Assembly (NCBI RefSeq): GCF_900112065.1
Contig: NZ_FOKE01000001.1
Location: 450,828-514,827 of the forward strand
Source of the DNA: Cohnella sp. OV330
GTDB taxonomy: Bacteria; Bacillota; Bacilli; Paenibacillales; Paenibacillaceae
Reading direction: 5' to 3'
Length of the DNA stretch: 64,000 bases
This document shows, piece by piece, positions 1 to 7,099 of the stretch; within the stretch, counting starts at the first letter, position 1; each line of letters begins with the position of its first letter. The translations under genes and the position numbers were made by a program. The notes under the pieces are model-generated. The model saw only the letters and a program-made list of their open reading frames with translations. It ran no database searches and was not told the origin of the DNA.

Positions 1-664
1 AGCTGAGAAAATAAGGCTCGCGGTACGAATACTTCAGTTGCGTGAGCAAACTGTTGGGCTTCTCGGCCACCACAGCTTGCGCAGGTTCGGCTCCTTTTAC
101 AGGCAGAGATTCCTTGAGGAAAAACAAAGTCACGATGGCCGCGACGACGCCACCGACGCCTGCGGCATAGAACGGCGCGCGAATGCCGAATTCGGCGATA
201 TAGCCGCCGATGCCGGGACCGATGATGAAGCCGGTCGTGATCGCGGCGTTCACGTATCCCATGCCGGCCGCGCGCTCTTCTTCCGTCGTGATGTCCGCCG
301 CATAAACCATGACGGCCGGCATGATCATCGCCGCGCTGAGGCCGCCGAGCGCCCGCGATACGAACATCAGCACCGGCGAGTGCGCGATGCCGAACAAGCC
401 TTCGGAGGCGGCGAATATGAACATGCCGATGACGATCATCCGCTTGCGGCCGACCGTGTCGGACATACGTCCGGCCAGCGGCGAGAACAGGAACTGGGCA
501 AGCGAAAAGACGGCGATCATCAGCCCCATCAGGCTCCCGCTCACGCCCAGCTCGTTCATGAAGCTCGGCATGATCGGAATAATCAGGCCGATGCCGGTGA
601 ATACCAAGAAAAGGTTCAGCATTAAGATGAGCAGCGCGCCCTGTTGTTTAACCAAGATAGCCAT
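1..664 (-). CDS. MFS drug-efflux transporter, C-terminus cut by window edge
   Basis: The first about 221 residues of a major facilitator superfamily exporter of the DHA1 (NorA/Bmr-like) type; the rest lies beyond the left edge. Hydrophobic helices start at once, and the loop between helices 2 and 3 carries the family signature GRMSDTVGRKR. The start at 664 follows a GGAGG site. The gene lies 78 bases downstream of a TetR gene on the same strand, a common drug-efflux arrangement. A palindrome in that gap resembles the one upstream of the TetR gene. The substrate cannot be told from the sequence. Confidence 0.9.
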   Translation of the reverse strand, partial: MAILVKQQGALLILMLNLFLVFTGIGLIIPIMPSFMNELGVSGSLMGLMIAVFSLAQFLFSPLAGRMSDTVGRKRMIVIGMFIFAASEGLFGIAHSPVLMFVSRALGGLSAAMIMPAVMVYAADITTEEERAAGMGYVNAAITTGFIIGPGIGGYIAEFGIRAPFYAAGVGGVVAAIVTLFFLKESLPVKGAEPAQAVVAEKPNSLLTQLKYSYREPYFLS

Positions 665-692
665 TTTCTAACGTCCTCCAAGTCGTTTCGCG

Positions 693-711
693 AATACTGA
701 ATATTCATTCT
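693..711. promoter_or_regulatory. Putative TetR operator before the MFS gene
   Basis: The perfect 10-base palindrome TGAATATTCA (698-707) sits inside an imperfect longer repeat ACTGAAT/ATTCATT. It shares the ACTGAAT half-site with the palindrome upstream of the TetR gene. It lies in the TetR-MFS gap. Operator function is inferred. Confidence 0.45.
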
Positions 712-741
712 AGATGTGGGCAAAAAAAAGGAAGGCCGCGG

Positions 742-1338
742 TCAGGCGATCCCATGCAGGAATACGTCCACGGCAAGCCGGTACGCCGCTAGCGCCTCGC
801 TCCGTTCCATATGCCGGGCGTGCTGGCTCAGTCCGAACAGCAGGCTATCGAGAATCATGCCGAGCGCGGTCGCGTCCGCCGCCTTGAACTCTCCGGCGTC
901 GATCCCCCCCTGCAGCAGCTGCTTGTTGAAGTCGACGTACCCTTTTATCATCTGGCGGATCCGTTCTTCAACCTCCGAGCCCTTCTCGGCATTGTGATAG
1001 AACTCGTCCATCGCCTTGGTTAGCGGATGGTTGAGCTGCTCGTGCGCCAGATGCTCGGCCATGCCGTACAGCTTGTCGGCCGTCGTCGCATAGAGCGACT
1101 CCTTCGCGCGCCACGTCTCCTCCCACTCCCGGTCCCATTCCTCGATCAGATGCAGGAACAGCCCTTCTTTGCTCTTGAAGTGGTAATAGATATTGCCCGC
1201 GCTGCACCCGGTCGCCTTCACGATCTCCTCGATCGCGGTCGCTTTATAGCCTTTCTTGATAAAGAGCGCTTTAGACGCGTCGGCGATTTTCTTCTTGGTC
1301 TGCTCGGTTTGAAGCTGCTTTTTGTTGATGGGGATCAC
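742..1338 (-). CDS. TetR/AcrR family transcriptional regulator
   Basis: 198 residues. The N-terminal helix-turn-helix (about residues 12-58) has the family pattern ADASKALFIKKGYKATAIEEI followed by GCSAGNIYYHFKSKEGLF. The remainder is a helical ligand-binding domain. The start appears to be GTG. The gene is followed on the same strand by an MFS exporter, so the likely role is ligand-controlled repression of that exporter and of itself. Matching palindromes precede both genes. The inducer is unknown. Confidence 0.92.
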   Translation of the reverse strand: MIPINKKQLQTEQTKKKIADASKALFIKKGYKATAIEEIVKATGCSAGNIYYHFKSKEGLFLHLIEEWDREWEETWRAKESLYATTADKLYGMAEHLAHEQLNHPLTKAMDEFYHNAEKGSEVEERIRQMIKGYVDFNKQLLQGGIDAGEFKAADATALGMILDSLLFGLSQHARHMERSEALAAYRLAVDVFLHGIA

Positions 1339-1361
1339 CTCGAATGCGATGTGACACTAAG

Positions 1362-1383
1362 ATACTGAATGATTATTCAGTAT
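1362..1383. promoter_or_regulatory. Palindromic TetR autoregulatory operator
   Basis: Perfect inverted repeat of 9-base arms, ATACTGAAT and ATTCAGTAT, separated by GATT, 24 bases upstream of the TetR start. The arm sequence recurs in the gap before the MFS gene. This fits autoregulation by the adjacent TetR protein, by inference. Confidence 0.6.
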
Positions 1384-1457
1384 TATAGCGTGCGGGAGGC
1401 GGCGATTGCAATGGCGGCTTAAGCCAATGTGTAATTGCGGCTGCCCCTCCGTTATAT

Positions 1458-1955
1458 TCAAACGTATTGGAGAACCCACTCTTTTATCCGAGAGGAAACT
1501 TCGGTTACATCCGTATCTGTCGTATCGATAGTCGGCATAGGCGGGTTATAGACCTCATCGGCAATCTCAAGCAATCGTTTCGCAAAGCTTTTATGGTTTT
1601 GAATTTCTTCCTCCGGCCAATTCCTTTCACGCAAACGTTTCTCCCGCGTTTCTTCGTCACAATGTAGGTTTAGGTAATATACATGTTTAAAAAAGTGAAA
1701 GTCCGCACATTTTTCAATATCCCAAGGCATCATTGTTCCGCATAGGATCGTCATGCGTCCGCTTTGAGCAATATTTCGAGCCACTCGAAGCCAAATATTC
1801 CGATTTTTCTCCCAATCGTGCCCGATGAATTCATTAAGATCATCCGGGTCGAAAATATCAAAATCAGACATCATTCTTCGTAGTTCCTTGATGACATAGG
1901 TTTTCCCTGAACCGCTTGCGCCCGTGACGATAAATAAAGGCAACTGCCTTTCCAC
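1458..1955 (-). CDS. P-loop NTPase, nucleotide/small-molecule kinase-like
   Basis: 165 residues, GTG start. A Walker A motif GASGSGKT lies at about residues 12-19, followed by the usual helix. A later acidic stretch (FDPDDLNEF) and an Arg-rich lid-like segment (EETREKRLRERNW) resemble small kinases of the shikimate/adenylate kinase fold. No other domain is present. It stands alone between the TetR gene and a plus-strand small gene. Substrate unknown; many such proteins are annotated only as AAA family ATPases. Confidence 0.75.
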   Translation of the reverse strand: MERQLPLFIVTGASGSGKTYVIKELRRMMSDFDIFDPDDLNEFIGHDWEKNRNIWLRVARNIAQSGRMTILCGTMMPWDIEKCADFHFFKHVYYLNLHCDEETREKRLRERNWPEEEIQNHKSFAKRLLEIADEVYNPPMPTIDTTDTDVTEVSSRIKEWVLQYV

Positions 1956-2087
1956 TTTTGCATCCCCGCCTTATCAAAATTCAATTAAACGAATGCCGGC
2001 CCGTTATTTTAAATATGGCACCTTATACGGATGTCCGTTTCTAATCGTTCATTATCCCCATACAATGCGCCGAGGGGGTGATGAACA

Positions 2088-2471
2088 GTGGCGAATCCTG
2101 TTTTCATTGGCTCGAATTGTATCGTTAAGATAGGCAATCAATTTTTTCTGATCGCTGAAATTGAAGCAAAAACGACAGGCGTCGAAATCGACCCGATTTT
2201 CGCTATTAGAACGACTCCTTTTCAAGCTCGCCGTCTCATTCGTGCGGGTGTCATGCGTTGCAAGATCCAAACTACTGCCCCGAGACCGTCTCGAGGGAAA
2301 GAGGTTGAATTAAAAGGGGTACTTTTCGCAAACGGTCAGATCTTTTCAGTATTCGACGTTGAAAATTCCACCGATGTTGCGGTACTCGTAAAAATCAACG
2401 CAGCAAAGGCGCAGCAACTGATAAGTAAAGGGGTACGCATCATTAAAGTTATTCGGCGCCCATTTAACTAA
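2088..2471 (+). CDS. Hypothetical protein with internal duplication
   Basis: 127 residues, GTG start after a strong GAGGGGGTGATG site. The protein has no signal peptide or membrane segment. It contains two similar units, one around residues 38-60 (TTPFQARRLIRAGVMRCKI) and one around 100-122 (NAAKAQQLISKGVRIIKVI), each preceded by a beta-rich stretch beginning with CIVKIGNQF or GVLFANGQIF. The halves look like a tandem duplication of one small fold. I do not recognise a function. A strong hairpin terminator follows directly. Confidence 0.75.
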   Translation: MANPVFIGSNCIVKIGNQFFLIAEIEAKTTGVEIDPIFAIRTTPFQARRLIRAGVMRCKIQTTAPRPSRGKEVELKGVLFANGQIFSVFDVENSTDVAVLVKINAAKAQQLISKGVRIIKVIRRPFN

Positions 2472-2487
2472 ACCAAGAACAAAGTGA

Positions 2488-2536
2488 AAGACGCAACTTT
2501 AGGGATGCCCGGATCATCGCCTAAATTGCGTCTTTT
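2488..2536. terminator. Bidirectional rho-independent terminator
   Basis: Stem GACGCAACTTTAGG pairs with CCTAAATTGCGTC (one mismatch) and is followed by TTTT on the plus side, with A-rich sequence on the other flank. It lies between the convergent 127-residue gene and the universal stress gene. Confidence 0.8.
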
Positions 2537-2552
2537 CGATACGCCCTCGGTT

Positions 2553-2984
2553 TTAATGCACAATGAGGACCGGGCAGCTTGATAGCTGTGAAACCTTGTG
2601 GCTGACGCTTCCAAGCATCATTTCTTTTATGCCCCTTAGCCCACGGCTTCCGATAATAATAAGTTGCTGCTCGGTATCCCTTGCATAATTTAATAGTTCA
2701 TGTGCGGGATCTCCCTGAAGTTGAACGGTTTCCGGGTTAATCCCCGCAGATAGTAATTTAGATTTGGCTTGTTGCAGCTGTTCCAAGCTCGCTTTCTCCA
2801 TTTCGTTCAACATTTCCTCTAAGAAATGCTCTGGTATATAGGTCATGCCATTCGACACAAATTCCTGGCTGACATTAACCAAGGTAACTTGCGTTTGTTT
2901 GTATCGGGCCATTTCAAAGGCTGCATCGAGGAGCTTGTTCGTTATTTCAGCTTGATCAATGGCCACCATAATCTTTTCAAACAT
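2553..2984 (-). CDS. Universal stress protein, UspA family
   Basis: 143 residues from the preferred ATG at 2984, which has AAAGGA 8 bases upstream; an in-frame ATG at 2993 overlaps the preceding stop codon. The single Usp domain begins KIMVAIDQAE and ends with the ATP-binding signature GSRGLRGIKEMMLGSVSHKV and SSCPVLIVH. The G-2x-G-9x-G-(S/T) pattern suggests an ATP-binding subtype. It is translationally coupled to the upstream CynX-type transporter gene (ATGA overlap at 2990-2993), so the two are probably co-expressed. Confidence 0.92.
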   Translation of the reverse strand: MFEKIMVAIDQAEITNKLLDAAFEMARYKQTQVTLVNVSQEFVSNGMTYIPEHFLEEMLNEMEKASLEQLQQAKSKLLSAGINPETVQLQGDPAHELLNYARDTEQQLIIIGSRGLRGIKEMMLGSVSHKVSQLSSCPVLIVH

Positions 2985-2989
2985 ATTTA

Positions 2990-4222
2990 TCATCCTTTCC
3001 GTGGCAGATCGTGACGATTTCGGCTACCTACAAAACGGTTTTTTGCTGCGCCTATACCGACTAAAAAGAGTAAGACCGAAGCGCCAAGCAGAATGAAAAG
3101 CGGCAGGTTCCAACTATTCGTCGCATCGTGCAGATATCCGATTAGGGCAGGACCGACTGCGGCAAGCAGATATCCGATCGATTGCGCCATGCCGGACAGC
3201 TCCGCTGCTTGATGCGCATTTTCAGTACGCAACCCGAAAAACATCATGGACAAACTAAAGGCGAAGCCTCCGCCGATTCCGAGTAGGATGATCCACAACA
3301 GAACGATATTGGAGCTTCCGTAAAGAAGTCCGAGCGTTCCCGTCAAAAGCAAAGCGGTTGTGATGACCACCAGCAAACGTTGGCTAGACAAGCGCCCGGC
3401 AATAACGGGGACCATAAAGGTAAATGGAAGCATCGCTAACTGCATGATCGAGAGGTACCATCCCGATTGGTTGGATTGAATGCCTTGCTGCTTTAAAATT
3501 TCGGGCAGCCATGCGATCAACACGTAGAAGACCATGGACTGTATACCCATAAACATCGTTACTTGCCAGGCAAGCGGGGATCGCCAAACATTCACATCGT
3601 CGCCGGCCGTCTTCTGACTCGTGGTGGCTGTTTGCTTCGTTTGATTTCTTAATTGGGGTAACCAACAAAGGATCGATACAAAGCTCAGAATCCCCCATAT
3701 TCCCAATGCGCCCTGCCATTTAAGACCTGCGTTCATGGCTAGCGGCACGCTGATTCCCGATGCGATAGCTCCGCTTAAACTCATTGAAATGGAGTAAACG
3801 CCAGTCATGGAGCCCATTTTATTCGGGAAATCCCTTTTGATTATACTTGGCAGCAATACATTACATACGGCAATCGCGAATCCAAGAATGGCCGTCCCCA
3901 TAAACAGATTAGCCGCGCCAGATAAAGAACGTATGGCAATACCAACGGTCAGAAAGATGAGGGCAATCAGAATGATACGTTCAACCCCAAACCTTCGCCC
4001 TAATTTGGGTACGAGAGGCGATAATAAAGCAAAGGCAAGCAAAGGTACCGTCGTGATCAGGCCCGCTAATGTATTTGAAATATGAACGTCATCCCTTATG
4101 AGACTCACTAAAGGACCGACTGCGGTTAAGGGCGTGCGTAAATTAGCTGCAATAACAATAATGCCGAGAATGATCAGCCCTATAGAGGATGGTACGGCTT
4201 TATTATTTTGTTTGTTCGGCAA
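2990..4222 (-). CDS. MFS transporter, CynX/NimT family
   Basis: 410 residues with about 12 hydrophobic helices. The N-terminal NLRTPLTAVGPLVSLI is typical of the CynX/NimT (cyanate/2-nitroimidazole) branch of the major facilitator superfamily. The start is TTG at 4222 after GGAAGGGG. It forms a two-gene unit with the overlapping universal stress gene. An XRE-cupin regulator lies upstream on the same strand beyond a terminator and could control it. The cargo is unknown; CynX-branch members are often annotated as exporters of small organic anions or drugs. Confidence 0.88.
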   Translation of the reverse strand: MPNKQNNKAVPSSIGLIILGIIVIAANLRTPLTAVGPLVSLIRDDVHISNTLAGLITTVPLLAFALLSPLVPKLGRRFGVERIILIALIFLTVGIAIRSLSGAANLFMGTAILGFAIAVCNVLLPSIIKRDFPNKMGSMTGVYSISMSLSGAIASGISVPLAMNAGLKWQGALGIWGILSFVSILCWLPQLRNQTKQTATTSQKTAGDDVNVWRSPLAWQVTMFMGIQSMVFYVLIAWLPEILKQQGIQSNQSGWYLSIMQLAMLPFTFMVPVIAGRLSSQRLLVVITTALLLTGTLGLLYGSSNIVLLWIILLGIGGGFAFSLSMMFFGLRTENAHQAAELSGMAQSIGYLLAAVGPALIGYLHDATNSWNLPLFILLGASVLLFLVGIGAAKNRFVGSRNRHDLPRKG

Positions 4223-4344
4223 TCTTCACTTCCCCTTCCTGAATGAATACTCAACAACATTCGCGCGAACAACAAAAGTATATTATAGTATATTATTTTT
4301 AACAATAAGTATTTTATAATAGACAATAGAACATTTAAAAACAA

Positions 4345-4388
4345 AAATACAACTCTGAAATCCCGCCATGGAATTCGGAGTTGTATTT
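4345..4388 (-). terminator. Rho-independent terminator of the XRE-cupin gene
   Basis: Long stem AAATACAACTC pairing with GGAGTTGTATTT, extended inward with mismatches. On the minus strand it is followed by a T-rich run. It lies 20 bases after the stop of the regulator gene. Confidence 0.8.
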
Positions 4389-4408
4389 AATAAGCGAATT
4401 TTCGATTT

Positions 4409-4969
4409 TTAGAAACCATACTTTAAGGAAATATGGAGCACGGTTTCGCTGTTCGTAGGGTTGGTATAAGCGTGAGGACAATCTGCGCGAAAACTGATCG
4501 TATCATATTGATTCAGGGTGTAAGTCTCTCCGTTGACTTGAATTTCAATGGAACCGGTCATTACTGTCGCGATTTCGGTTGTATTCACATGATGACCTTC
4601 AGGGTGATACGAGCTGTTGGGCTGTAAGTAAGCCCGACACATTTCAATATCGTTGCTTTTAAAAACGGGTTCAATGATCCAATTTTTTTGATCGTTCGAA
4701 AACCGCAGTCCTTCGCCCGCTCGATACAAACTAACGGGGTCCTCTGATTTGAACAAAGCCAATAGCGGTAAAGATATGCCTTTTGAAATTTTCCATATAA
4801 TCGCCAAAGTCGGATTGGTCTCGCCGCGTTCGATATTGCCCAGCGTAAGTTTGCTTACGCCCGTTAATTCCGCTAAGTCGTCTAAGCTCATGTTTTTTTC
4901 TTTTCTGTACTTTTTCAAGGCGCCGCCGATTTGTAATACCATTTGTTTGGATTCATCGATTTCGTCCAT
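4409..4969 (-). CDS. XRE family regulator with C-terminal cupin domain
   Basis: 186 residues. A Cro/CI-type helix-turn-helix occupies about residues 12-68 (MSLDDLAELTGVSKLTLGNIERG). A small cupin barrel occupies about 110-185 (HHVNTTEIATVMTGSIEIQV, FRADCPHAYTNP). Such proteins are usually repressors of nearby metabolic or transport genes, with the cupin sensing a small ligand. The start ATG follows GAGGAG. The nearest candidate target is the CynX-type transporter unit downstream, but a terminator separates them. Confidence 0.92.
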   Translation of the reverse strand: MDEIDESKQMVLQIGGALKKYRKEKNMSLDDLAELTGVSKLTLGNIERGETNPTLAIIWKISKGISLPLLALFKSEDPVSLYRAGEGLRFSNDQKNWIIEPVFKSNDIEMCRAYLQPNSSYHPEGHHVNTTEIATVMTGSIEIQVNGETYTLNQYDTISFRADCPHAYTNPTNSETVLHISLKYGF

Positions 4970-5112
4970 TTGATATTCTCCTCAACAAAAACAGTTAAAG
5001 CTAGTATATGGTTTATCCAGATTCTTTTCTAGAACGTCTATATAACTAATCTGCCGGTTCATTGTCTATCTATACATCCACATCAGGGCGAAGTATCCCT
5101 CCATCCTAATAA

Positions 5113-5145
5113 AACAAGAAGACCGGGCCCCGGTCTTCTTGTTTT
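5113..5145. terminator. Bidirectional rho-independent terminator
   Basis: Near-perfect stem ACAAGAAGACCGGG with its complement and TTTT on both outer sides. It follows the blaR1-like gene (minus strand). Confidence 0.85.
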
Positions 5146-5167
5146 TCGTCGTGCTTAAGGACACGCG

Positions 5168-6520
5168 TCACTTTACAGAAGGAACCGCCTCTGGTTCGGC
5201 TGCAGCTTCGGTAGCCGTCGGAGCGGGCGCCGTCTCCGGAACGGCGTGTGCTTCGTCAGAGGGAGCCACCGCCGCCGATGCTCCAGCGGATTCGGCCGCA
5301 GCAGGAGCGGGCGCCGCCGTCGGAACGGCATGTCCTTCGTCGGAGGGAACCGGAGCGGCTGTCGGATCGGGAGCCGGCGCTGCCGTAGCATGCGGCTCGT
5401 CGGAGGGCCCCGCTGCTGCTTCTTCTTCGGCCGTTGCCGTCGGAGCAGGTGCCGTCTCTGCAGTAGGAACTGACGTCGCAGTCGGTTCCGCCCCGGATGG
5501 CGCCGCTTCGACTGGAGCAGCCACGGTTGGCGTATTGTCCGAAGCCCATACGGCTGCGGTCGTGCTGACGCCGGCAATCAAGAACAAGGCGGCCACCGTC
5601 AGAAACATCGTTTTCTTTTTCATTTTCTTTGCGTTCAGCATAAGCGTTAGTCTCCTTTTGAACTGTTTGCCGTCGCCGGATAAGGAGGCGCTAAACCGCG
5701 CCGGTAAATTCCCCGAACCGGCCATTACGTTAAGCAGCGTGATGCCATATCTTTTTCGCTCGGAATGGGACATCCCGATGACGACTTCTTCATCGCAGGA
5801 CAGCTCGCTCCAGATCTGAATCTCCTTGCGGAGCAGGTGAGCCAGCGGGTTATACCAGTGCAAGGCGCCGACGGCCAGCGCGAATGCCTTGACCCACAAG
5901 TCCTTCCGTTTCAGATGGATGAACTCGTGACGGAGCACCATGTCCAAATCCACGTCCGCGGGAAGCGCTGCAGGAAGATAAATAACGGGCCGCCGCAGAC
6001 CGACCAGAACGGGACTACGGATCATGGAACTGCCGGCGAGCGCGACGTTGCCTTTTAGACCGAGCTCCCGCTTGATCAATGAGAGCCGTTCAGCAGCTTC
6101 ACTGCGATCCGGGAGAGCGATGCGCGTACGCGCCAGCGCCGCGGAGAATCTGCGATAATCGTACAACTGCCGCGCCGCAAATCCGATAGCGCCGATCGCG
6201 CATATCCCTAGAATGACAAAGGCTGCGCTGACCGGAATGGTCGGGACCGACAAGGGGGGCTCAGCTACCATCAAGCCTCCTCCGTCGGATACGGACGGCG
6301 AATCATGCACGGTCGCCGGATTGGAGCCGATCAGCGGCCAAATCCAAGAAATGCCGACGGCGATAGGCAGCAGATAGAACAAGATCGCGATCTTTTGAAG
6401 CCGGTAACGCCACTTGGCAGGGAACAGATCCACGGGGACTTTCCGCAAAAATACAATGCAGGCGGCGACAACGCTCCCGGCTACGGCCATCGCAAACAGC
6501 ATTTCAAGCATCGCGTTCAT
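5168..6520 (-). CDS. BlaR1/MecR1-like M56 metallopeptidase with repetitive tail
   Basis: 450 residues from the ATG at 6520, which has TAGGTG upstream; a GTG at 6529 is possible. Membrane helices flank a cytoplasmic zinc-protease loop with HEFIH inside LRHEFIHLKRKDLW, the M56 signature. A further helix (about residues 308-330) is followed not by a beta-lactam-binding sensor domain but by an Ala/Pro/Thr-rich tail of about 120 residues with repeated PSDE(P/G/A)HA units. It is directly downstream of the BlaI-type repressor gene with no gap. The role is probably signal-triggered cleavage of the repressor. The missing sensor domain makes a beta-lactam signal unlikely. Confidence 0.88.
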   Translation of the reverse strand: MNAMLEMLFAMAVAGSVVAACIVFLRKVPVDLFPAKWRYRLQKIAILFYLLPIAVGISWIWPLIGSNPATVHDSPSVSDGGGLMVAEPPLSVPTIPVSAAFVILGICAIGAIGFAARQLYDYRRFSAALARTRIALPDRSEAAERLSLIKRELGLKGNVALAGSSMIRSPVLVGLRRPVIYLPAALPADVDLDMVLRHEFIHLKRKDLWVKAFALAVGALHWYNPLAHLLRKEIQIWSELSCDEEVVIGMSHSERKRYGITLLNVMAGSGNLPARFSASLSGDGKQFKRRLTLMLNAKKMKKKTMFLTVAALFLIAGVSTTAAVWASDNTPTVAAPVEAAPSGAEPTATSVPTAETAPAPTATAEEEAAAGPSDEPHATAAPAPDPTAAPVPSDEGHAVPTAAPAPAAAESAGASAAVAPSDEAHAVPETAPAPTATEAAAEPEAVPSVK

Positions 6521-6529
6521 CAGAAGCAC

Positions 6530-6904
6530 CTACTTTTCCGAAAACCATTTTTTCAGATCGGCGATGTCTTGATCCGTCAGCTTGTCGCCGTCATACATAG
6601 CCGCAATCAGGTTTTTCACGGAGCCTTGGTACAACCCGTCCAAGACGTGCTGCGTCTCGAGCAGCTTATAGTCCTCGGGCGAAATGCGCGGCACGTACTT
6701 GTTGGTCCGGCCATCCCTGGTAGCCGCAAGAGCTCCTTTATCCACCAAGCGCGACAGAAAGGTGGAGATGGTCTGCGCCTTCCACTCGCGTCCCTTTTGC
6801 GCAAACATGCGCAGCAGCTCGGTAGATGTGACCGGGGGCGCGCACGCCCAGATCACTTCCATTAACTCCATTTCCGTATCCGACAGCTTTTGAATCAAGG
6901 TCAC
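6530..6904 (-). CDS. BlaI/MecI/CopY family repressor
   Basis: 124 residues from GTG 6904, preceded by GAGGTG at good spacing; an upstream in-frame start would add an unlikely extension. A winged-helix domain covers about residues 5-75 (LSDTEMELMEVIWACAPPVT, TISTFLSRLVDKGALAATRDG), followed by a dimerisation tail. It precedes the M56 peptidase gene. Two TACTACA-type dyads lie upstream and match the operator class of this family, so the pair is probably autorepressed until the peptidase inactivates the repressor. Confidence 0.93.
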   Translation of the reverse strand: MTLIQKLSDTEMELMEVIWACAPPVTSTELLRMFAQKGREWKAQTISTFLSRLVDKGALAATRDGRTNKYVPRISPEDYKLLETQHVLDGLYQGSVKNLIAAMYDGDKLTDQDIADLKKWFSEK

Positions 6905-6948
6905 GGGGAAACACCTCTTTGCTCCGTCATGCGTCCATAACGGCATCG

Positions 6949-6969
6949 ATTACTACACCACGTAGTAAT
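6949..6969. promoter_or_regulatory. BlaI-type operator 1
   Basis: Dyad ATTACTAC(ACCAC)GTAGTAAT, matching the TACTACA-like operators bound by BlaI/MecI repressors. It lies 45 bases upstream of the repressor start and next to a second copy. Confidence 0.85.
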
Positions 6970-6974
6970 ATTAA

Positions 6975-6995
6975 ATTACTACATCGCGTAGTAGT
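6975..6995. promoter_or_regulatory. BlaI-type operator 2
   Basis: Dyad ATTACTAC(ATCGC)GTAGTAGT, nearly identical to operator 1 and 26 bases (about two and a half helical turns) from it. It also lies 105 bases upstream of the divergent oligopeptidase gene, whose expression might be affected. Confidence 0.85.
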
Positions 6996-7099
6996 TCGTC
7001 AAGTGAGGCCGAAGACGAAAAACTTCGTTCGCGCGGACGGAAGTTCGTTTACAATCAAGGTAGCATGTGGAAATGGATTCAAAACAAGGGGGGACGAAG

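Noticed and set aside
38..625. 195-codon plus-strand frame at the left edge
   Set aside because: Antisense to the MFS transporter, whose helices and signature loop are clear on the minus strand.
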